Of a stretch of 20,705 nt of DNA, positions 14,196 through 20,705 are shown piece by piece. The position numbers were made by a program, and so were the translations under genes. Origin of the DNA: Bacteroidaceae bacterium (lineage in GTDB: Bacteria > Bacteroidota > Bacteroidia > Bacteroidales > Bacteroidaceae); assembly GCA_030843315.1 (NCBI GenBank), contig JAUUPT010000067.1, positions 1 to 20,705 on the forward strand, in the 5' to 3' direction. The first letter of the stretch is position 1, and each line of letters begins with the position of its first letter. The notes below the pieces were generated by a model. The model did no database searches, was not told the DNA's origin, and worked only from the letters and a program-made list of their open reading frames with translations.

Positions 14196-14384
14196 TTATT
14201 TAATTTCCTTATGTACTGTTACTCTCTTCAGGATCGGGTTGTATTTCTTCAACTCCAGTCTTTCGGTAGTGTTCTTTCTGTTCTTCGTCGTAATATAACG
14301 AGAAGTTCCCGGCATACCGCTATCCTTGTGTTCTGTGCATTCCAGAATCACCTGTACTCTGTTACCTTTTGCTTTCTTTGCCAT
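14196..14384 (-). CDS. rpmG: Ribosomal protein bL33
   Basis: A 62-residue large-subunit protein: MAKKAKGNRVQVILECTEHK, then SRYITTKNRKNTTERLELKKYNPILKRVTVHKEIK. The ending YNPxLxRxxxHKE is diagnostic for L33. Only one cysteine remains, so the zinc ribbon of the four-cysteine form is absent; this is a 'C-minus' type that needs no zinc. It lies 21 bases after rpmB and 14 before the DUF4295 gene. Complete and typical in length. Confidence 0.96.
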   Translation of the reverse strand: MAKKAKGNRVQVILECTEHKDSGMPGTSRYITTKNRKNTTERLELKKYNPILKRVTVHKEIK

Positions 14385-14405
14385 AATCAGTATTCTCCTC
14401 TACTT

Positions 14406-14666
14406 TTAGCCAATAACTTTAATGCTTTTCCAATCACAATAACCTTTAGCTACTGCATCCTTCAAAGCAGCGTCCAGTCCTTTCTTATTAATAATGCGCA
14501 AACCATTAGCGCAAATGCTAAGGCTGATCCAGCAATCTTGCTCTACATAGTAGAACTTTTTGTTAAACAAGTTCAAATCAAATGTTCTCTTTGTTCTATG
14601 ATTTGAGTGTGAAACATTGTTGCCAATCATGGCCTTCTTTCCGGTAATTTGACAAATCTTTGACAT
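14406..14666 (-). CDS. rpmB: Ribosomal protein bL28
   Basis: An 86-residue large-subunit protein: MSKICQITGKKAMIGNNVSHSNHRTKR, then FDLNLFNKKFYYVEQDCWISLSICANGLRIINKKGLDAALK. The CQITGKK and NNVSHSNxRTKR motifs are typical of L28. It leads the rpmB-rpmG-DUF4295 unit, with a possible promoter about 50-80 bases upstream. The length agrees with the short bacterial form with a C-terminal DAALKDAVAKG helix. Confidence 0.96.
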   Translation of the reverse strand: MSKICQITGKKAMIGNNVSHSNHRTKRTFDLNLFNKKFYYVEQDCWISLSICANGLRIINKKGLDAALKDAVAKGYCDWKSIKVIG

Positions 14667-14715
14667 TTCTATCTTTATTTTATAGTTTTCTTCTATACTT
14701 ATTTCAAACAGAGCG

Positions 14716-14746
14716 CAAAGTAAGCACTTTTATCGTTACCAAACAA
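14716..14746 (-). promoter_or_regulatory. Possible promoter of the rpmB unit
   Basis: TTG (14746-14744), 20 bases, then TTACTTTG (14723-14716), which has one mismatch from TAnnTTTG. It would give a leader of about 40 bases. No good terminator follows the CinA-domain gene, so read-through from tsaD is also possible. Confidence 0.35.
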
Positions 14747-14787
14747 GTTTTTCATAAAATAATTCATTGTCTGATAGCATTTTTTCC

Positions 14788-15255
14788 TCATTTCAGCTTG
14801 TCGTAAAGCATTGAAAGAGCGTTTTGAATTGCTTTCTTCACATTCCCGTCCCTTCCGCAGTCACCCTCCTGTTTCATGGTGACGATTTCATTTTTATAGG
14901 CAGCAGCTATCCAAACGGTCCCTACCGGCTTCTCGGAAGTGCCTCCTCCGGGGCCTGCAATGCCGGAAGTAGCGAGTGCGCAGTCCGTTTTCAGCGTTTC
15001 CATCGCACCTTTCACCATTTCGGTTACTGTCTCACAGCTTACGGCTCCGTGCTTTTCCAGTGTCTCGGCAGAAACATGAAGCAAAGACATCTTCACTTCA
15101 TTGGAGTAGGCCACGATACTGCCATTGAAATATTCCGAACTGCCCGGCACGGAAGTTATCAAAGCCGCAATCCCCCCACCCGTACAACTTTCTGCGGTGG
15201 AAAGGGACAATTTCTTCGCTTTCAGCAATTCGCCAATCTCCTCTTCCAGTTTCAT
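14788..15255 (-). CDS. pncC: CinA C-terminal domain protein (putative NMN amidohydrolase)
   Basis: A 155-residue stand-alone CinA C-terminal domain, without the N-terminal MoaB-like part. The catalytic-region motifs are AESCTGG (residues 21-27), SVPGSSEYFNGSIVAYSN, GAVSCETV and SGIAGPGGGTSEKPVGTVWIA. In other bacteria this domain hydrolyses nicotinamide mononucleotide to nicotinate mononucleotide (PncC), recycling pyridine nucleotides. Length and motifs are complete. It follows tsaD by 29 bases on the same strand and is likely co-transcribed. Activity is inferred from family membership; older annotations call it competence/damage-inducible protein. Confidence 0.93.
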   Translation of the reverse strand: MKLEEEIGELLKAKKLSLSTAESCTGGGIAALITSVPGSSEYFNGSIVAYSNEVKMSLLHVSAETLEKHGAVSCETVTEMVKGAMETLKTDCALATSGIAGPGGGTSEKPVGTVWIAAAYKNEIVTMKQEGDCGRDGNVKKAIQNALSMLYDKLK

Positions 15256-15284
15256 ACCTTATTATATATATTATAATCTATACT

Positions 15285-16304
15285 TTACAAAGTAACGCGC
15301 GAATAAGCCGGTGCATCTATCGAACAGAAGTCTTTATCCAAATATTTGAAATATCCTGTAATAGCAATCATGGCAGCATTATCCGTGGTGTAACTGAATT
15401 TCGGAATGAAAATATTCCAGCCGTACTTCTCGGCATGCTCGCGGAAAGAATTACGCAGTCCGTTATTGGCAGAAACACCACCGGCCACTGCCACTTCCTT
15501 TATCTTATACTCTTTAGCAGCTTTGCGAAGCTTATCCATCAGAATATCCACGATAGTGGCTTCCAACGAAGCAGCCAAGTCCACTTTATGATGCTCGATG
15601 AAATCGGGGTCTTCTTTCATCCAGTCGCGCAAGGAATAAAGGAATGATGTTTTCAGTCCGCTGAAACTATAATCCAATCCGGGGATATGCGGTTTGCTGA
15701 ACGTAAATGCCTTCGGATTACCTTGACGAGCCAACTTATCTATAATCGGGCCACCGGGATATCCCAGTCCCATTACTTTGGAACACTTGTCGATTGCTTC
15801 ACCTGCAGCATCATCAATAGTCTGCCCCAGAATCTGCATATCATTATACGCTTTCACCAGAATAATCTGGGAGTTTCCACCGGAAACCAGCAAGCAAAGG
15901 AACGGGAAACTTGGTTGTATATTTTCTTCTCCTTCTGCTTTAATGAAATGCGCTAAAACATGTCCAGTCAAATGATTAACATCTACCATAGGGATGCCCA
16001 ACGAACGTGCGAACCCCTTAGCAAAAGATACACCTACCAGCAAAGATCCCATCAAGCCCGGACCACGCGTAAAGGCCACAGCACTCAGTTCTTCTTTGGT
16101 CACTCCGGCACGTTTCAATGCTTCATGCACTACCGGAACTATGTTTTGCTGATGCGCACGGGAAGCCAGCTCAGGCACTACACCACCATACGCCTCGTGC
16201 ACAGCCTGACTGGCCACTACATTCGAAAGCAGATAACCGTCTTTAATGACTGCAGCAGAAGTGTCATCGCAAGAGGATTCTATTCCCAAAATTATTGTAC
16301 TCAT
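15285..16304 (-). CDS. tsaD: TsaD: tRNA threonylcarbamoyladenosine transferase subunit
   Basis: A 339-residue ASKHA-fold enzyme that transfers threonylcarbamoyl to A37 of ANN-decoding tRNAs, working with TsaB and TsaE (not in this window). Metal-binding histidines are H111 and H115 in NHLTGHVLAH. Family motifs include GIESSCDDTSAAV at the start, FTRGPGLMGSLLVG, LVSGGNSQI, GLGYPGGP, YSFSGLKTS, AGGVSANNGLR, and TDNAAMIA. Complete in length. A promoter candidate precedes it (16330-16337), back to back with that of tamB. Secure identification. Confidence 0.97.
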   Translation of the reverse strand: MSTIILGIESSCDDTSAAVIKDGYLLSNVVASQAVHEAYGGVVPELASRAHQQNIVPVVHEALKRAGVTKEELSAVAFTRGPGLMGSLLVGVSFAKGFARSLGIPMVDVNHLTGHVLAHFIKAEGEENIQPSFPFLCLLVSGGNSQIILVKAYNDMQILGQTIDDAAGEAIDKCSKVMGLGYPGGPIIDKLARQGNPKAFTFSKPHIPGLDYSFSGLKTSFLYSLRDWMKEDPDFIEHHKVDLAASLEATIVDILMDKLRKAAKEYKIKEVAVAGGVSANNGLRNSFREHAEKYGWNIFIPKFSYTTDNAAMIAITGYFKYLDKDFCSIDAPAYSRVTL

Positions 16305-16329
16305 AATGTTTATTTACGTTTAAACGCTG

Positions 16330-16337
16330 CAAAAGTA
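16330..16337 (-). promoter_or_regulatory. Predicted -7 element for tsaD
   Basis: TACTTTTG (16337-16330, minus strand) matches TAnnTTTG and is identical to the box before moxR. The -33 position 20 bases upstream reads GTT, a weak match. It is 26 bases before the tsaD ATG. Confidence 0.4.
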
Positions 16338-16371
16338 GTGATAAAAGTACGATTCATAACGTATTATTTCA

Positions 16372-16379
16372 TATTTTTG
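16372..16379 (+). promoter_or_regulatory. Predicted -7 element for tamB
   Basis: TATTTTTG on the plus strand fits TAnnTTTG exactly. No TTTG is seen 19-21 bases upstream. Transcription would begin near 16385, leaving about 20 bases before the proposed ATC start at 16407. Confidence 0.42.
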
Positions 16380-16406
16380 TTGGCCAATTATAAAAATTAA
16401 CCGCCT

Positions 16407-19400
16407 ATCAGAAAGCTGAAAAAGACAGTACGCTGGGTACTCGGTATCGTACTGGGACTGTATATCGGTACCATCCTGTTACTGAACATCCCTTATGTTC
16501 AGGGGAAAATGTCTGTACTTGTTGCCAATGAACTGGCTTCCGTATTGGGCAGCGAGCTCACTATCGGGCGGATAGACATGGGATTGCTGAACCGTATCAT
16601 CATTGATGACCTGCTACTGCACGACCAGTCGGGGAAAGAAATGTTGAAAGTAACCCGCCTTTCTGCCAAGTTTGATCTCCTCCCCCTATTCAGCGGTAAA
16701 ATATCCATCAGCAACGTGCAATTATTCGGTTTCAACATCAACCTGGAGAAACAAACTCCTGAAGACAAACCGAATTTTCAGTTTGTACTCGACGCTTTTG
16801 CTTCCCAAGATACCATTCAGAAGAAAAACAACCTGGACCTCCGCATCAACTCCCTGCTAATACGCCGCGGCAAGGTATCTTATGATGTGCTTTCCGAGAA
16901 GGAGACTCCCGGCAAATTCAATCCGCAGCATATCCGTTTACGCAATATCATTGCCAATATCTCCCTGAAAGCACTGCAAAGCGACTCAATCAATGCTGCC
17001 ATCAAGCGTATGAGCGTCGAAGAAGAGCATTCCGGTTTCGAGCTAAAGAAACTGAGCCTTAAAATAGTCGGCAACAACCAGCAGATGAAAATTGAGAACT
17101 TTGCCATCGACTTACCGAAAACCTCCCTGGCAATGGACACCATCCGCATGGACTATGACAGCCTGGGAGCTTTCAATAACTTTGCACGCGACGTACGCTT
17201 CTCGTTCCATATATTGCCTTCTCAGGTCACGCTGCAAGACTTGTCCGCGTTTGTCCCGGCCTTTGCCCCGTTCAAGGAGAAACTGCAAGTGGAAGTACAG
17301 ACAAACGGAACTGTCGACCAGTTGAATTGCCCCCATCTCTCCATCTCTGCCGAAAACCATTTCCACCTGAGAGGAGACGTGTCTCTGCAAGACCTTTCAC
17401 AGCCTGGAGATGCTTATGTATTCGGCAATTTATCCAGCTTGTACGCCAATCCGGAAGGAGTTGCTTTCTTTGTGCGCAATTTGAGCAAGAACTACAACGG
17501 TGTACCTCCCGTTCTGCAACGCTTGGGAACAATCTCTTTCCGTGGAGAAGTATCAGGGTATTTCACCGACCTCGTTACTTATGGACAAGTGCGCACCGAC
17601 ATTGGCACCATAAAGACCGACGTCAAATTGAGTTCGGATAAGGAGAAAGGATATTTCGCCTATTCGGGTGCAGTGCAAACGACGGATTTTGAGCTGGGTA
17701 AGATGTTAGGCAATAACAAATTCGGCAAAGTGACATTCAATCTTGATGTAAACAGTAGCCATTACGAGAACCAATACCCCACCGTTATTCTGAAAGGCTT
17801 GGTTGCCTCTATGACATACAGTGACTATACCTATGAGAATATCACCCTGGACGGTGAATACAAACAAGGCGGATTCACCGGTAAAGTAGCCTTGGATGAT
17901 ACCAACGGCTCGGTCATGCTGAACGGTTCCATCAATACCGCCAGCCAGGTGCCGACGTTCAATTTCCTGGCAAACATCAGCAAGATTCGCCCTCACGACC
18001 TTCATCTGGCACCTAAGTACGAAGATGCAGAAATATCAGTCAAGGTAAAAGCAGACTTCACCGGGGGTTCTATTGACGAAATGAATGGTGAAATCAATAT
18101 AGACAGCCTGCAATTCACCTCCCCGGACAAGCAGTACTTCATGAAAAACCTGAAGATAGCAGCTACGCGAACAGACGAACACCAAAAGCGTCTGGCTATC
18201 ACCTCCAATTTTCTGCAAGGCAGCATCGAAGGAGATTATTCCTACCGCACCCTGCCCACCAGTGTGCTGAACATTATGCGGCGCTACATCCCCGCCTTGA
18301 TTCAGCCGGACAAGAAGCCTATAGAAACAGAAAACAACTTCCGTTTCGACTTGAACATATATGATACGGAGCTGCTTTCTACCGTTTTCCAAATACCGAT
18401 AAGGGTATACACCCAGTCCACCCTGAAAGGCTACTTCAATGACAAGGCCCAGCGCCTGCGTGTAGAAGGTTACTTTCCCCGCTTACGCTACGAAGACAAA
18501 TTCATCGAGTCCGGAATGATACTCTGCGAGAATCCCGGCGACCAGTTCTATGCACGCCTGCGCTTCAGCAACCGGAAGTCGAGCGGCACCGTCAATGTGG
18601 CCCTGGAAACACAAGCGCAGAACAACAACATCCAGACCACGCTGAACTGGGGAAACAGCAATACCGTGACCTACAGCGGCAAGCTGTCTGCAATCGCCCA
18701 CTTCATCCGTGACCATGAGCAGAAGATGCCGTTGAAGACGATTGTCGACGTACAGCCCACCAACGTTATCCTGAACGATACATTATGGAACATCCACCCC
18801 TCCCAAGTGGTGCTTGACTCCGGGAAAGTATACATCAACGACTTCCTGTTCAGCCACAAAGACCGCCACCTGCGCATCAACGGCACAGTATCCAAGGAGC
18901 CTCAAGACACCGTACGCCTGGATTTGAAAGCAATCAATATCGGATACGTATTCGACATTGCCGACCTCGGCGTGAACTTCAAAGGAGAAGCCACGGGTCC
19001 TGCTTTTGCCAGTGGAGTATTGGAGAAACCGGTAATGAGTACCGACCTGTTCATCCGTAATCTCGGATTGAACGAAGGCTTGTTGGGCGACGCCAACATA
19101 CATGGAGAATGGCATCACGAAGTGAAAGGCATCTACCTGGATGCCCATATCCGCGAGCAGGATATTGCCAAGAGCCACGTGCACGGTTTCATCTATCCCC
19201 TGAAACCCACCAGTGCGCTCGACCTTCAGATTGAAGCAGACAATACCAACCTGAAGTTCATACACCACTACATGAGCAGCATCACACCCGAATTCAACGG
19301 GCGTGCCACCGGTAATGTACATTTCTACGGCAAGTTCAAGGGCCTTACTATGGAAGGACGTGTATTGGGCGATGCCTCCATGAAAGTAGAAGTACTCAAT

Positions 19401-20705
19401 ACCACCTTCTCCATAAAGGATAGTATCTATATCGCCCCCGGTGGATTAACCTTCAACAACAACCGTATCTTTGATACGCAAGGCCATCAGGGCCGGGTGA
19501 GCGGTTATCTCCATTACCAGCACTTCAAAAACCTGGAATACAGTTTCAACTTCAACGTAGATAATATGATGGTCATGAACACGAAGGAGTCTCCCGACGT
19601 CCCCTTCTACGGCACAGTCTACGGCACGGGCAACGCAACCATTGCCGGCAATGCCCAGGACGGAGTGAACATCGACGTGGCAATGACAACGAACCGCAAC
19701 ACCAACTTCACGTATATAAAGGATAACGTTTCTACCGCAGTCAGCAATCAGTTCATCAAGTTTGTGGACAAGACACCCCGCCGTGCCGTGCAAGACTCCA
19801 TTCGTCTCTCCGACTTTGAGATAGCACAAAAGGAAATAGAAGAAGAGAAGGAAAGCGACACGGATATCCGTCTGAACCTCTTGGTAGACGCTACTCCCGA
19901 TGCTACCATGAGAATTATGATGGACCCCATTGCCGGCGATTACATCAGCGGAAGAGGAGCCGGAAACATCCGTACAGAGTTCTTCAATAAGGGAGACGTT
20001 AAGATGTTTGGCAGCTACCGCATCAGCCAGGGAGTTTACAAATTCAGTTTGCAGGAAGTCATTCGTAAGGACTTTATCATCAGAGACGGAAGCACCATTA
20101 CCTTCAACGGTACTCCGCTTGATGCCGCCCTTGACATTAAAGCAGGTTATACTGTGAACTCAGTATCCTTGAACGACTTAATGCCTAATGAAATGGCAAA
20201 TTCGAGCTATGTCAACCAAACCAATGTCAAAGTGAACTGTATGATGGACATAACCGGACAACTGACTTCGCCCGACATCCGGTTTGATATAGAGCTGCCC
20301 AACGAGCGCGATGAAATGCAGACCCTTGTCCGCAACTACATCCCTACCGATGAACAAATGAACATGCAAATTCTATACCTCCTGGCCATCGGCAAGTTCT
20401 ATACACCGGAAAATACGGGCGCCACACAGAACTCAAATATGATGTCCAGCGTGGTGTCATCCACCCTCTCCGGACAGTTGAACAATGCTTTATCCAACAT
20501 CCTCGATGTCAATAACTGGAACTTCGGCACCAACTTCAGCACCGGAGAAAGGGGATGGACAGATGTAGAGTTCGAGACAATGCTGTCGGGACAACTGATG
20601 AACAACCGTTTGCTCATCAACGGTAACTTCGGTTATCGCGACAATCCGATGGCAAATACCAACTTCGTAGGAGATTTCGAGGCCGAATGGCTTGTCAACC
20701 GTTCA
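16407..20705 (+). CDS. tamB: TamB/DUF490-family translocation and assembly protein (3' end off the window)
   Basis: At least 1433 residues, open to the window edge with no frameshift found at several checkpoints along the frame. An N-terminal membrane anchor (VRWVLGIVLGLYIGTILLLNIP) is followed by long beta-rich sequence typical of AsmA/TamB proteins, which bridge the periplasm. The C-terminal DUF490 region is shown by late motifs such as GSYRISQGVYKFSLQ, ITFNGTPLDAALDIKAGY, ITGQLTSPDIRFDIELP, and MNMQILYLLAIGKFYTP. TamB-like proteins are thought to carry lipids or help assemble outer-membrane proteins. The frame has a TAA at 16398 and no ATG, GTG or TTG before 16509, which lies past the anchor. 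ATC at 16407, giving (M)RKLKKTVRW, is the likely start. CTG at 16416 is an alternative. Probably only a short C-terminal piece is missing. Confidence 0.88.
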   Translation, partial: MRKLKKTVRWVLGIVLGLYIGTILLLNIPYVQGKMSVLVANELASVLGSELTIGRIDMGLLNRIIIDDLLLHDQSGKEMLKVTRLSAKFDLLPLFSGKISISNVQLFGFNINLEKQTPEDKPNFQFVLDAFASQDTIQKKNNLDLRINSLLIRRGKVSYDVLSEKETPGKFNPQHIRLRNIIANISLKALQSDSINAAIKRMSVEEEHSGFELKKLSLKIVGNNQQMKIENFAIDLPKTSLAMDTIRMDYDSLGAFNNFARDVRFSFHILPSQVTLQDLSAFVPAFAPFKEKLQVEVQTNGTVDQLNCPHLSISAENHFHLRGDVSLQDLSQPGDAYVFGNLSSLYANPEGVAFFVRNLSKNYNGVPPVLQRLGTISFRGEVSGYFTDLVTYGQVRTDIGTIKTDVKLSSDKEKGYFAYSGAVQTTDFELGKMLGNNKFGKVTFNLDVNSSHYENQYPTVILKGLVASMTYSDYTYENITLDGEYKQGGFTGKVALDDTNGSVMLNGSINTASQVPTFNFLANISKIRPHDLHLAPKYEDAEISVKVKADFTGGSIDEMNGEINIDSLQFTSPDKQYFMKNLKIAATRTDEHQKRLAITSNFLQGSIEGDYSYRTLPTSVLNIMRRYIPALIQPDKKPIETENNFRFDLNIYDTELLSTVFQIPIRVYTQSTLKGYFNDKAQRLRVEGYFPRLRYEDKFIESGMILCENPGDQFYARLRFSNRKSSGTVNVALETQAQNNNIQTTLNWGNSNTVTYSGKLSAIAHFIRDHEQKMPLKTIVDVQPTNVILNDTLWNIHPSQVVLDSGKVYINDFLFSHKDRHLRINGTVSKEPQDTVRLDLKAINIGYVFDIADLGVNFKGEATGPAFASGVLEKPVMSTDLFIRNLGLNEGLLGDANIHGEWHHEVKGIYLDAHIREQDIAKSHVHGFIYPLKPTSALDLQIEADNTNLKFIHHYMSSITPEFNGRATGNVHFYGKFKGLTMEGRVLGDASMKVEVLNTTFSIKDSIYIAPGGLTFNNNRIFDTQGHQGRVSGYLHYQHFKNLEYSFNFNVDNMMVMNTKESPDVPFYGTVYGTGNATIAGNAQDGVNIDVAMTTNRNTNFTYIKDNVSTAVSNQFIKFVDKTPRRAVQDSIRLSDFEIAQKEIEEEKESDTDIRLNLLVDATPDATMRIMMDPIAGDYISGRGAGNIRTEFFNKGDVKMFGSYRISQGVYKFSLQEVIRKDFIIRDGSTITFNGTPLDAALDIKAGYTVNSVSLNDLMPNEMANSSYVNQTNVKVNCMMDITGQLTSPDIRFDIELPNERDEMQTLVRNYIPTDEQMNMQILYLLAIGKFYTPENTGATQNSNMMSSVVSSTLSGQLNNALSNILDVNNWNFGTNFSTGERGWTDVEFETMLSGQLMNNRLLINGNFGYRDNPMANTNFVGDFEAEWLVNRS

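Noticed and set aside
18783..19322. A 179-codon minus-strand frame inside tamB
   Set aside because: It is a shadow of the tamB frame, which continues without interruption on the other strand.

Overview
The window looks like a chromosomal core segment from a Bacteroides-type anaerobe (phylum Bacteroidota). The evidence is a complete Bat 'aerotolerance' operon in the Bacteroides order, HU-family proteins with Bacteroides-style extensions, a DUF4295 gene beside the L28/L33 ribosomal genes, few Shine-Dalgarno sites, and promoters that fit the Bacteroides pattern TTTG-N19-21-TAnnTTTG. No phage, insertion sequence, tRNA, rRNA or CRISPR was found. The species cannot be named from the sequence alone.

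Layout. (1) 1-590: the 5' part of a DUF2007-type gene and a small conserved HTH-like gene, both on the minus strand, separated by a hairpin. (2) 590-995: a 410-base gene-free stretch with an A/T palindrome over a predicted promoter, an array of 17-bp palindromes, and a strong terminator ending the Bat operon. (3) 996-9545: the minus-strand operon moxR, DUF58, an unnamed membrane protein (called BatX here), batA, batB, batC, batD, batE, with one good promoter near 9620-9650. (4) 9739-13723: ftsY, rimO, a short HU paralog and a long HU-transmembrane-LysM protein, probably one minus-strand transcript ending in a terminator whose stem contains the last stop codon. (5) 14023-14666: rpmB, rpmG and the DUF4295 gene, ended by a terminator. 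(6) 14788-16304: tsaD followed by a stand-alone CinA C-terminal domain gene. (7) 16407 to the window end, plus strand: a very large TamB/DUF490 protein, nearly complete, that appears to lack an ATG/GTG/TTG start.

How the genes fit together. In the Bat operon a MoxR AAA+ ATPase and a DUF58 protein are cytosolic. BatA and BatB are membrane-anchored von Willebrand A proteins with intact metal-binding (MIDAS) motifs. BatC and BatE carry TPRs, and BatD and BatX are envelope proteins with one external and one cytosolic domain. I see a gapless sequence match between the cytosolic domains of BatX and BatD, suggesting that they are paralogous adaptors. The ftsY-rimO-rpmB-rpmG-DUF4295 region concerns ribosomes and membrane protein targeting. 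TamB acts in outer-membrane biogenesis.

The items most worth a second look are the HU-TM-LysM protein (a possible link from DNA to peptidoglycan), the palindrome array after the Bat operon, two 29-nt heptamer-repeat elements of identical architecture just upstream of the batA and batB starts, the BatX/BatD shared domain, and the non-AUG start of tamB.
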